Assembly (NCBI RefSeq): GCF_918797505.1 | Contig: NC_092793.1 | Span: 88,176,411 to 88,240,410 of the forward strand | Direction: 5' to 3' | Length of the DNA: 64,000 nucleotides | From: Bemisia tabaci | Taxonomy: Eukaryota; Arthropoda; Insecta; Hemiptera; Aleyrodidae | Shown: piece after piece, positions 54,638 to 63,020 of the stretch | Layout: each line of letters begins with the position of its first letter | How positions within the stretch are numbered: position 1 is the first letter of the stretch | Translations under genes and position numbers: made by a program | The notes under the pieces: generated by a model | Database searches by the model: none | What the model saw: the letters and a program-made list of their open reading frames with translations, nothing else | What the model was told of the DNA's origin: nothing

Positions 54638-56770
54638 ATGAACGGATCCGGGTGGGTGCTGAAGAAGATACAGGGTATGGAGCTACGTATCAACCGCTAT
54701 TACGCGTTACATCGAGGAGGAACGTACGTTAAGCTGCCATTTTCGACGAAGCATGTTGTCAATGTAAATAACGGTGCATTCAACGATTGTTTCCTGTACG
54801 CAATGTTGGGAAAGTTCCTCCCAAGGGATGCGAAGGATAAACAACGTCCGGAAAAATATTTAAATCTGTTCGATCGTTACGATTTCTCGGACGTTCGATT
54901 ACCCACGAGCATAGATGACATTATCAAATTCGAGAAAAGGAACAACGTATCGGTTTCGGTATTTGGCCTCCGTGAGAATTTGGTGTCCAACAAGAAAAAT
55001 TATACAGTTTACCCAATTAAAGTTGCCGACCCGGAAAGAGAGGACCACACCGACCTACTATGTCTCTCAACCCCCGTACCTTTAAGTTACCATTATTGCT
55101 GGATCAGTAACTTTGAACAACTTGTACGAAAACAGTTGACAAAATGTAAACGTCGCATCTACATCTGCAAGAAATGCTTTACGTACAAGTACTCGATGGA
55201 GGAATTGAATCAACATAAAGTTCTTTGCTCTTTGGTAAGCAAAGACGCATTCCTAGCTTCATTTCCAGACGAGCGATACCTCAAATTCGAAAATCACCAC
55301 AAGGAAATAAAACATAATTATGTAATTTATGCAGACTTTGAAGCCTACTTGGAACAAATTCATGGTGACTCGGAGCATCCAGCGTCTGCGTATAGGCGGC
55401 ACATCTCAAATTCTTACGCTTACCTCCTCGTCACGGAGGATCCCGAATTTAAAATGACGGAACCGAAACTGTACCGTGGCGAAGAGGCACATATCAAATT
55501 TCTGGACGATATAATCACTCTCGTAGGAAGAATCAGTGAGAGTTACAATGACAAAGAGAGTAAAATAATCATGACACACGAAGACCGGGCCACATTTGAA
55601 GCGGAAAATAGGTGTGGACATTGTGAGGTGGATTTCTCACAACCAGGTATCGTAAAGGTAAGGGATCATGACCATCAAAAGAGAGCGGGAGGGAAAACAA
55701 GGTCCAATTATCGAAAAGCCTTATGTTCAAATTGCAATCTTATTTTCCGACATGAGAAATGTGTTAGAGTCGTCCTGCACAATGGTAGCAGGTATGATTT
55801 CCACGAGGTAGTGCTGGCTCTGAACAAATATCCTCATCGCGTCGAAATAATACCACACACGGAGGAAAATTACATCAGTATGACGGTCCATCTGGGAAAC
55901 AGGTTTTCGATCAAGTTCATCGACTCGTTCCGATTCCTCCCCGCATCGTTGGATAAACTGGTTCAGACGATCCCGCGCGAATCTTTCGTTCGCACGAGGA
56001 AACTCACTCGCACAGACAATGAGTTCGACATGGTTTGTCGGAAAGCTCCGTTCCCGTACGATTACGTTGACAATCCGGCCAAGCTGAACGAGACGCGTCC
56101 ACCACCGCGAGAGGCTTTCTTCAACACCCTGACTCAAACGGACATCTCTGAAGAAGAATACGAACGGTTTCTCCAAGTTTGGCAAACTTTCAATTTCCGT
56201 AATCTCGGCGAGTATTCAGATTTCTACTTGCGACTCGATGTGTGCCTCCTCAGCGATGTGTTTGAGGAGTTCCGACTTTTCGGAATAAAAAATTATAGTT
56301 TGGACTGTGCCAATTACCTGACGCTACCCGGTTTCGCTTTCGACGCCTTCCTAAAAATAACTAATGTGAAAATTCAACTCTTCAATGATATGGATATGGT
56401 ATTCATGATTATGAGCTCGATCCGAGGTGGGATAACACAGGTGGTGAAACGGCACGCTCTCGCAAACAATCCTTTGATACCGGATCAGTTTGATCCTAAA
56501 AAACCAGTGAACTATATACAATACTTGGATGTGACGGCACTTTACGCACACACCATGAGAAAGCATCTGCCCTACGATAACTACACTTGGGTCCCGGAAG
56601 GAGAAGAGTTGCTAACTCTGGCGAAAACTATAATCAACCATCCCGACGACGCTCCTTTCGGGTACATACTCGATGTAGATATTGAATATCCAGAACACCT
56701 CCACGACCTGCACAAGGACCTTCCGTTCTTGTGCAAGAACGAAATACCACCATCGGGAGCGGGGAAATGA
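54638..56770 (+). pseudogene. polB: Polinton-like DNA polymerase, exonuclease, EndoVII and palm A part
   Basis: Body of a protein-primed DNA polymerase that copies a linear viral genome. Residue numbers are from ATG 54638, although sense coding in this frame begins upstream near 54552. Exo I is YADFEAY (D233, E235). An inserted recombination-endonuclease-VII-like HNH domain has C326/C329, DHDH 343-346 and C363/C366. Exo II is HNGSRYDFH (N382, D387). Exo III is Y530-x3-D534. Palm motif A is YLDVTALY (D631). The frame stops at TGA 56768-56770, but the same frame reads on sensibly into 56780-57877, so one in-frame stop divides the gene. EndoVII fused to DNA_pol_B_2 is known in arthropod viral and transposon relatives. 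Confidence 0.88.
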
Positions 56771-56779
56771 ACGAAACTA

Positions 56780-57877
56780 TTGACGACTCTAGCTAATAAA
56801 AACAACTATGTTATCCACTATGTAATGTTGAAAGAAGCGCTTGGTCAAGGATTAAAACTCCTGCGCGTCAACCGGGCCATCAAATTCCGTCAGGCTCCTT
56901 TCTTGGCACCCTTCATCGAGCTGAACGCCCGGTTGAGACGGGACGCTACGAATCCGTTCCACCAAACGCTCCTGAAACTGTGCAGCAACGCTTGCTACGG
57001 AAAATTTATCGAGAACCCGTTGAAGCGAAAGAATATTAAATTGGGTACAAACAGCAGACAGATATTGAAAGCCATCTCACGGGTCGATTTCGTAGATCGC
57101 ACGATTTTCGCAGAAGAATTGGTAGCAATCCATTTACGGAGAACAGAGGTCGTCATAGACAGACCAATGATTGTTGGTTTTTCAATCTTAGATCTGAGTA
57201 AAGTACACATGTATCAATTCCACTATAATCACATGCTTAAGAAGTACAATCCCGACCAAGTTCAACTTCTCTATATGGATACGGACTCGTTCATTTACGA
57301 GTTGACTACACCGAACGTCTACGATGATATGATGTCAGATCTACACTTGTACGACACCTCCAACTTCCCAGAAGGTCATCAATGTCGCAGCGCGACAAAC
57401 CGTAAAGTAATGGGTAGTTTTAAGGATGAAACGGGTGGAATACCCATTGCTGAGTTTGTCGCGCTGCGACCCAAGATGTATGCGTATCGTTTTAGCGACG
57501 GGGAAACAGAGAAAAGGGCAAAAGGGATATCAACACCAGTGGTAAGATCGCTAAACTTTGCCAATTTTCTCACAGTATTAAAAGATCCTGAATCGAGAAT
57601 GACCGCCTCGATGCGCAGGATCGGGGCGCGGAAACACCAACTATACTCCTTCGAAACTACAAAAAGAACCCTCTCCGGCTTAGACGATAAACGTTGTATT
57701 TTAGAAGACGGTGTTAGCACTGTTCCTTGGGGTCATCGTGACAACAAAGATCCTTGCATGGTGGATGAAAGTTGCGGAGCCGAGACCGAGTTGAGAAAAA
57801 TCCTCGCTGTTAAACAACTTCGTATAAATAGTATAGATAATTCTGGAGAACCGTCAGTTAAGAAACCTCGAATTTGA
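56780..57877 (+). pseudogene. polB: Polinton-like DNA polymerase, palm B/C and thumb part
   Basis: C-terminal third, same frame as the previous part and separated only by TGA at 56768. Motif B is LCSNACYGKF (N70, Y73-G74-K75). Motif C is YMDTDSFIYE, with catalytic D167 and D169. The MYAYRF/KGISTPVV segment near 230-255 is typical of the DNA_pol_B_2 thumb region. All catalytic motifs are intact, so decay is slight. The numbered Met is an internal residue, not a proven start. The last about 30 codons are duplicated downstream and include a TATAAATAGTAT motif. Confidence 0.88.
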
Positions 57878-57972
57878 AAATAGGAACATCCTCGCTGTTA
57901 AACAACCTCGTATAAATAGTATAAATAATTCTGCTGGAGAACCGTCAGTTAAGAAACCTCGAATTTGAAAAT
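57795..57972 (+). repeat. Tandem duplication of the polymerase gene 3' end
   Basis: 'atcctcgctgttaaacaac(t/c)tcgtataaatagtata...cctcgaatttgaaaatag' occurs at about 57800-57882 and again at 57892-57972, with few differences. The second copy places TATAAATAGTAT (57909-57922) about 80 bp before the next gene. Confidence 0.9.
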
Positions 57973-58001
57973 AGTAAAAGTGCAACTAACGGAACGAACA
58001 A

Positions 58002-58586
58002 ATGATGGCTTGTCTCGATGTACAAGGTTTTTGGAGCCAAGGAAATTTCATCGTCAAAGAGTTTGGTCTTGTGGACATGAAGTGTACTCAAACTGAACTC
58101 TATTTATTCAAACCTCCGTTCCCGAGCAGCATGTTGAGCGCTAAAGACGTTGTGACAAACAACTGGTTAACACGCAATTATCATCACTTGGAATGGGAAA
58201 GCGGGTTTCTCGAGTACGATGAATTCACTTCAAAAATGAATAGCATCGGGAACCGCTACGATGTACTTTATGTTAAAGGTGAACAAAAACGAAATTTCAT
58301 CAGTAGTTTCGTGCCGGACAAATGTATCGTTGTAAATTTGGATACTAAAGATTGTCCGTCCTTGCGACTATTGGCTCGTTGGTCGACAGCATATACGTGT
58401 CCTTTAGTACATCCATTCTGCGCAATGTCGAACGCATTCCGATTGTGTATGTGGATGTCGGCATCTTATTATCGTGATTATTTCACAGATGAAATCATGC
58501 AATGGCAGGAGAAGATTATAGTGGCAGACGAACAAAGGAATCACCCCGATAATAATAAAGGAGTAGTAGATGGAAAGTCAGATTGA
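58002..58586 (+). CDS. 194-aa viral-block protein, possible nuclease-like fold
   Basis: ATG-ATG at 58002, ending at 58586. Visible features are LDVQGFW near residues 5-11, YLFKPPF (about 34-40), WLTRNYHHLEWESG (about 55-68), YVKGEQK (about 89-95), and CPSL...HPFCAMSNAFRLCMWM near 118-152. I recall proteins of this layout beside family-B polymerases in insect elements. The acidic N-terminal LDVQG, the YVKG strand and the conserved Cys/His patch would fit an RNase-H/exonuclease-like fold, but that is inference. The frame is intact, and it follows the polymerase on the same strand. Confidence 0.6.
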   Translation: MMACLDVQGFWSQGNFIVKEFGLVDMKCTQTELYLFKPPFPSSMLSAKDVVTNNWLTRNYHHLEWESGFLEYDEFTSKMNSIGNRYDVLYVKGEQKRNFISSFVPDKCIVVNLDTKDCPSLRLLARWSTAYTCPLVHPFCAMSNAFRLCMWMSASYYRDYFTDEIMQWQEKIIVADEQRNHPDNNKGVVDGKSD

Positions 58587-58834
58587 ACGAACCGAAATAT
58601 TGCGGACGAAAAGTGAAATCATCCGTGCTTAATATAGCAGACAAATTGTCGAATCAACCCGACTTAATATATATAAATAGCACACGAAAAGTGGAATCAT
58701 TCGCAGACGAATTATCGAAGCGAAATATAGCAGTCGAAAAGTATCCGTGCTTAATATAGCAAACAACTTGTTTCACTCGAAATATTATAGCGCACGAAAA
58801 TTGGAATCATTTGTACCTTGAAAGAACTGACGAC
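58587..58834 (+). promoter_or_regulatory. Repeated AT-rich leader with TATAAATAG motif
   Basis: 'cgtgcttaatatagcagacaa'-type words recur near 58624 and 58748, and 'cgaaaagtggaatcat'-type words near 58605, 58686 and 58796. TATATAAATAGCAC stands at 58670-58683. The repeats look like a degenerated promoter array ahead of the 96-aa gene. Confidence 0.5.
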
Positions 58835-59125
58835 ATGGAAGTTTTCAACAATTCAATCTTGATCGTCAACGCTAAAGAGCTGACTGTAAGCGCCCGCTAC
58901 AAGATGAACAAACTCATCAAAATACCAACCAAGTACGGGATCACCGTTGCCGCCGATATCATCTTCGAGAATCATCATCGTCTCCTCTTCCTACCTTCGC
59001 ACATTACGAACCGTTTGACGGACGATGCAATTCAGGATATCAACGCTGGATCCTTCGATCTCATCTACGAAGGCCCGATCGGAAGAACATATAAATTCGC
59101 ACTCGTTCCAAACGTTGCAGCTTGA
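58835..59125 (+). CDS. 96-aa protein, possible OB-fold ssDNA-binding
   Basis: ATG 58835 is the first Met; eight codons upstream are open but start with TTG. The sequence is beta-rich: KELTVSARYKMNKLIKIPTK, then GITVAADIIFE, HHRLLFLPSHI, TNRLTDDAIQDI and FDLIYEGPIG. Such small beta-barrel-like proteins often accompany viral polymerases, and an OB-fold role in ssDNA binding is a guess. Intact, last rightward gene of the block. It converges on the hexon gene. Confidence 0.55.
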   Translation: MEVFNNSILIVNAKELTVSARYKMNKLIKIPTKYGITVAADIIFENHHRLLFLPSHITNRLTDDAIQDINAGSFDLIYEGPIGRTYKFALVPNVAA

Positions 59126-59159
59126 TTTATATTGTATGTCATGTTTGTATTCTTTTGTA

Positions 59160-59261
59160 AATGATGTAATGTTTGAAAAAAAAAAAAAAAATAAAATAAA
59201 ATAAAAAAAAAAAATGAAAAAATAAACATGTTATTTTTTTTTTTTAAATTTTTGCTTAAGA
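59160..59261. terminator. Convergent A/T-rich 3' region
   Basis: The gap between the rightward 96-aa gene and the leftward hexon gene holds A-runs with AATAAA at about 59220-59226 on plus and a T-run at 59234-59245. It probably supplies polyadenylation for both strands. Confidence 0.5.
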
Positions 59262-59876
59262 TCAATCCAATTGCCTCACGGTTCCGTGCAGTAGTTCGTA
59301 CGAATACTTCACAGGAGTGATCAGAATCACTTGGGCTGTAGTGTTGGCCGGGAAATTCTCTTTTACCACAACGGTCAACGTGATATCCACCGGAGCTGTT
59401 TTTAGATCTTCACCTTGAACGCATTTGATGACAAAAATCGCGCGATCTTTGAAATTTTCAAACAACATAGCTGGCTCGCAGAGTTTCTCACCTTTCCAGT
59501 AGTCTCTCATAAAATCGGTGTAGTTCAGGTAGGCGTGATTATAATCCATAGTCGGGAAATCGTAGATCGTATCAACTTGAGGAAACCGACGCTCACCGAT
59601 TTGAACGCTGACCGAGCGCACATTTACATGGTCGAAACGAGAGGAATCCTTCAGGTGATTGTCCCGTCGATCCGTTTGAAATACCAACACCACGAATTTG
59701 GGCTTGTGCCTGCTGGTTGTTCTTACGCTCCATTTGAACGTCTTGGTCGGAAAAATCCCGGGATGTCGTGCGATTCCCAATTCATGTAACCGAAACTCAT
59801 CTTGTCGTTCTTCTTCATCTTGAGCAAGATTTGTTTTTCCAGTTCCAACGTGAATTTGACGACGGGAATCTCCCAA
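59262..59876 (-). pseudogene. Hexon-like major capsid protein, C-terminal part
   Basis: C-terminal jelly roll of a double-jelly-roll capsid protein. In-sense coding begins around 59760; the frame upstream of that is a shadow of the N-terminal part. Recognisable segments are TFKWSVRTTSRHKPKFVVLV, VFQTDRR, SSRFDHVNVRSVSV, YLNYTDFMRDYW and VDITLTVVVKENFPA. These match the capsid proteins of insect Polinton/adintovirus-like elements that I recall. It ends at TAG/TAA 59262, next to the convergent A/T region. Joined to 59723-60484 by one frame change at the A5 run 59751-59755. Confidence 0.8.
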
Positions 59877-60484
59877 TAGATTTCGATTATTTTAAATTTA
59901 ATGGTGTAACCGTCCGCGGTCGCCGCGTCGGTGATATAATATGCGTTCTTATCCGTACCACTGCGCACTAGGATCAACTCTTGCGAGCATCTGACTAGAA
60001 CGTCTTTGAAATGTACTGCGAATCCGCTGAGTGAAGACAACGGAACGACGGCGCACTGAGTTTCATCCAACGTTGTCATATCCCATTCGGCCCATGAAGA
60101 AGAGATGTCACAAAACCCGGCAGTTGCGAGTCCCGCGGTTTCCGCTCTAGTGTATGTGAGATAATTTTTCACGGTCGATGTCACTCCGACACACTGCATG
60201 CTATCGATTTCCGTCCCGTTCACTTTGTACTGCATACGGTCGAACAAGTGCAGGGGATAATTGTTAGCCCACTTGACTTTAGGTTTCGCAGCATCTGCGG
60301 CGGCTCCAGGATTTTTCTCGAGTTTCACTTCTAAACGCATGAAGATCCTCGAATCTTGAGGCACGGTGATCAGACCGTGGGTATCGGGGGTGAACCGGAT
60401 CGAATCGTTGTTTCCACGCCGTTCGTCGACCGGACCGAAACGGATGTATTCGTATTCGATGATCTCTTGTCGCCAAGCTTCCAT
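59723..60484 (-). pseudogene. Hexon-like major capsid protein, N-terminal part
   Basis: N-terminal jelly roll of the capsid protein, from ATG 60484. It includes YEYIRFGPVDERR, NNYPLHLFDRMQYKVNGTEI, IIEIYWEIPVVKF and MSFGYMNWESHD. About 240 codons are in sense before the frame changes near 59755 (T5 on the minus strand). The two parts together make about 410 codons, near the usual length. The break lies in a homopolymer, so a sequencing error is possible. In adenovirus-like and Polinton-like viruses this protein forms the trimeric capsomers. Confidence 0.82.
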
Positions 60485-60491
60485 CTTGTTC

Positions 60492-60668
60492 TTATTTCGG
60501 ATTTTTCACCACGAATCCGAGTTGTGTGAGAGCCCTCTTGGAATATTCGCTCAAAGTTTTCCTCTGCTGCTGCTGCTGTTGCTGACAACTAGTCCGTGGA
60601 TTATCAATACTATTATATGCGAGAGAATTTAGGAACGTATCGTCGTTCTGGATCCTTCGTTTACCCAT
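60492..60668 (-). CDS. 58-aa small ORF overlapping the penton gene stop
   Basis: ATG at 60668 overlaps the last codons of the penton-like gene (ATGGGTAA), and the stop is TAA 60492-60494, 7 bp before the hexon ATG. The protein is basic, with a Gln run (Q7) near the middle and SEYSKRALTQLGFVV at the C-terminus. Position and overlap argue for a real late gene, perhaps a minor capsid or cement peptide. No homologue recognised. Confidence 0.55.
   Translation of the reverse strand: MGKRRIQNDDTFLNSLAYNSIDNPRTSCQQQQQQQRKTLSEYSKRALTQLGFVVKNPK
60606..60618 (-). promoter_or_regulatory. TATAATAGTAT motif before the hexon gene
   Basis: The minus strand reads ATATAATAGTATT, 122 bp upstream of the hexon ATG and inside the small ORF. 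It matches the core of the polymerase-gene array. Confidence 0.45.
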
Positions 60669-61374
60669 AAGTTACTGGTCTCACGTGCAGTCGAACTGTC
60701 ACTTCTTCACCACCGAAATTGATCGCTCTTCCTTGTTGGTCTACTATATTAACGAGCAAACGTTGGATCTTATCACCCAAGACGGGGTAGTAATGAATCG
60801 TCGACGGTTGCTCTACCATTTTGAATCCTGGTTCGATATCGGGAGCAAACGCATAAATGTGATGTCCGCGCACCCCGTTCACGTATCCACCGTCGGCGAT
60901 GCTGCATTCGATGCATATCATGTTTACGGGCGAGATGTTGACGCGATAGTCAGCTTCGTGCCATTCGTCCGGTGCCAAGAGACGCTTTCCGAATCCGAGC
61001 ACCTTACGTAAAGTGCCGGGTCTGCGGAAATCGATCCAGTACTTGGATTTGATGCTTACTTTAAGCGTAGCGTTGTTCGCTTTGAGTTTGATAGCTTCCG
61101 CTCCGCCAAGATCTCCCTGCAAGTATTCTTGTATACCCTCGATCTCGTAGGCTCCGATCGGGAACGAAATTGCCGAGTAATTCTCTTCAGGGCTCTCGGA
61201 GTAGAAAAGCAGTCTGTTCGTTATATCGATGTTCGGGATGGAATAATAAGTTACAAAACCCGTCAGACCGATCTCGCAAGGTCCGAACAACTCGAGAGGT
61301 CTAGGCAGTGCAAACTCGAGAACGTTGCTCCTCCCCGTCAACATGAACGTGTGACATCTTTTCTGAGTTTCCAT
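60661..61374 (-). CDS. Penton-like vertex protein
   Basis: 237 aa, intact, from ATG 61374. Beta-rich single-jelly-roll-type protein expected at capsid vertices. Key segments: HTFMLTGRSNVLEFALPRPL near the start, FVTYYSIPNIDI (about 41-52), LLGFG-type KVLGFGKRLLAPDEWHEADY (about 124-143), VNISPVNMICIECSI (about 144-158), GVRGHHIYAFAPDIEPGFK (about 166-184) and the C-terminal NIVDQQGRAINFGGEEVTVR. This layout is the one I recognise as penton in Polinton/adintovirus-like elements. The first gene upstream (protease) ends 19 bp before it. ATATATAGTATTC at 61388-61400 (minus strand) may drive it. Confidence 0.82.
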   Translation of the reverse strand: METQKRCHTFMLTGRSNVLEFALPRPLELFGPCEIGLTGFVTYYSIPNIDITNRLLFYSESPEENYSAISFPIGAYEIEGIQEYLQGDLGGAEAIKLKANNATLKVSIKSKYWIDFRRPGTLRKVLGFGKRLLAPDEWHEADYRVNISPVNMICIECSIADGGYVNGVRGHHIYAFAPDIEPGFKMVEQPSTIHYYPVLGDKIQRLLVNIVDQQGRAINFGGEEVTVRLHVRPVTYG

Positions 61375-61387
61375 ATTCGGGTTTCGA

Positions 61388-61401
61388 GAATACTATATAT
61401 T
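61388..61401 (-). promoter_or_regulatory. TATATAGTAT motif before the penton-like gene
   Basis: The minus strand reads AATATATAGTATTC about 16-27 bp upstream of the penton ATG, overlapping the protease gene end. Same core as the other viral-block motifs. Confidence 0.5.
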
Positions 61402-61767
61402 CCTGGTTTGTACGAGCCATTCTAAACATCGTTTCCCGCAGACGCTCGAGTTGAAATTTTGTTCGCTATCATAATTGTATCCTATTGTCGTCATCGTTGA
61501 GCTACCGCGTGAGCGTAAAATGTATCGCGTAATTTCAACGGGTGGTGGTAGATCACCGAAGCTGTCGTAGTACAATGCGTTACCGCACTTTGAAATCCGG
61601 TATGCTGTCCAATGTGTACCGGCTCCATCGCTTCGGTCCAGATTGATGATACCGCACTCGGGACGTTTGGGTTTCTTGGTCGCCAATTCATCGATCATGA
61701 ACACACCGCGGAAATGCGGGATTCGTAATTGTTCTGTCGCAGCGATCCTCAACTCAACATCCGTCAT
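61393..61767 (-). CDS. Adenain-like cysteine protease (maturation protease)
   Basis: 124 aa from ATG 61767. The adenovirus-type C5 peptidase processes capsid and core precursors. Catalytic residues are all visible: H52 in GTHWTAY, D68 in YYDSFG, Q103 before NFNSSVCG, and nucleophile C110. It is shorter than adenovirus protease (about 200 aa), as in Polinton-type relatives. The N-terminus is compact, with RIPHFRGVFMIDELA at 15-29. It is intact, with PLA2 24 bp upstream and penton 18 bp downstream, forming one leftward cluster. Confidence 0.9.
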   Translation of the reverse strand: MTDVELRIAATEQLRIPHFRGVFMIDELATKKPKRPECGIINLDRSDGAGTHWTAYRISKCGNALYYDSFGDLPPPVEITRYILRSRGSSTMTTIGYNYDSEQNFNSSVCGKRCLEWLVQTRNI

Positions 61768-61790
61768 CGCTCGGCGCGGTAGCTCACGGA

Positions 61791-62468
61791 TCAGTTTAAA
61801 TTCTTTCGGTAAGGTCTCAAGTAAAGTCCGTAACCTTTACGGTACGGTCGCAAGTACAATCCTTCACCGAGGTGTACGTTCTTCTTCAAAGATCCGTCGA
61901 TGACCGTCTTGATCATTTTCGCTACCGGTGTGATTGTTCGCGCGGCTAGACCGATACTCGTCAGAAGATTCTTGACTCCGGCACCCGTCTTCGGGATAGC
62001 CAAGATTCGCTCCGCCGGTTTCTTCTTCGACGCTCCGGCACCCATCTTTGGGAGAGCCAAGATTCGTTCGATCGACCGCTCCACCGGTTTCGTCTTCTTC
62101 TTCGACGCTCTCTTCTTCTTCTTCTTAGGTTTCGGTTTTTTCGCTGCCACCGTCTTGTTTAGTCCCATTCCGAGTTTGGCTTTGAGTTTCATAGCGTTCG
62201 TTACGGCGTATGCTGCCGCTCTTTCACCCAACGATGAGTCGGACGCTTTCACACGTTCCCAAGCTCTGTCGGCAAGTATGAGATCGGCTTTGTTCCTCTC
62301 GGTGGTGTCTTTGGTCTTACTGTAAGCGATGTCGTGGGACTTGCAAGCTTCGTCGAGCGGATTTATACCCGGATCTCCGCGTTTCAATCGTTCTGCGAGG
62401 CGAGTGCCCGGTCCGCAGTACCTGTAGTCGCCCGGTAAGTGTAGTTCGAACGGTAGTGAATTTATCAA
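61791..62468 (-). CDS. Phospholipase A2-like / basic core protein
   Basis: 225 aa from ATG 62468, which sits right before the conserved start. Residues 1-70 form a parvovirus-type secreted PLA2 domain: calcium loop YCGPGT (17-22), then LDEACKSHDIAYSK with H45-D46 as the catalytic pair and Y49. Such domains help viral particles leave endosomes. Residues about 105-130 are Lys-rich (KKPKPKKKKKRASKKK), like a DNA-condensing core protein. The C-terminus repeats GLYLRPYRK twice (about 203-221), a motif seen in Polinton/adintovirus virion proteins. Intact. It heads the late cluster. Confidence 0.88.
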   Translation of the reverse strand: MINSLPFELHLPGDYRYCGPGTRLAERLKRGDPGINPLDEACKSHDIAYSKTKDTTERNKADLILADRAWERVKASDSSLGERAAAYAVTNAMKLKAKLGMGLNKTVAAKKPKPKKKKKRASKKKTKPVERSIERILALPKMGAGASKKKPAERILAIPKTGAGVKNLLTSIGLAARTITPVAKMIKTVIDGSLKKNVHLGEGLYLRPYRKGYGLYLRPYRKNLN

Positions 62469-63020
62469 CGAGTTTAACAGGTTGGCAACAGCGCGTCGAG
62501 TTGGCCAAACCTACGTTCTGCTTCGGTCTGCGAAAATCGTGTTTTTTAGCCCAAACAAGAACCTTTTTCTTTTTTAAAAGTGGAATAGTGTGTTTGTGAA
62601 GAACTTTTGAACCGTTGTGCGTGTGTTTTTCCGCTCTATCACCCCTTTTTAGGGGTGAAACTCCAGTTTTTCCAAAGCCTAAGAGGTTATGTAAGCACGT
62701 ATGTATGGTGATTTTGTGTTTGTGTGCGTGTTTAAGTGCCGAATGATTGCCAGTTCTCACGAAACTCTTTCAATTTTTGGTCCGGCGCGCATGCGCATTA
62801 TGAAGTAAACTTGGCAAACATAGAACTCTAATCAAACTTTAGTACCAATCAATTTTGTCGTTTTATCGGACCTTTGCCGATTTCACACTGTTGCCCTCAA
62901 AAGTGTTAATCACGTCTTTTGGACTTAGTCTTTCTCAGGAAAGCGCTATCAGATTTTGATAGCACAACGGAAGAAGACACGAACCTTTCTGTGACGCACT
63001 CAAATCGACTCATCGCAGCG
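62469..63020. other. Right flank of the viral block
   Basis: A leftward frame at 62317-62760 overlaps the PLA2 gene in another frame and is basic/His-rich; only its first part lies in this gap, and it is probably chance. No TIR matching the left side is visible. Sequence from about 62770 (CCGGCGCGCATGCGCA) looks like the leader of the next element. Confidence 0.45.

Noticed and set aside
59415..59789. Plus-strand 124-codon frame
   Set aside because: Shadow of the hexon-like gene on the opposite strand.
62317..62760. 147-codon minus-strand frame before the PLA2 gene
   Set aside because: Half of it overlaps the PLA2 gene in another frame and the rest is low-complexity His/Lys; no support as a gene.
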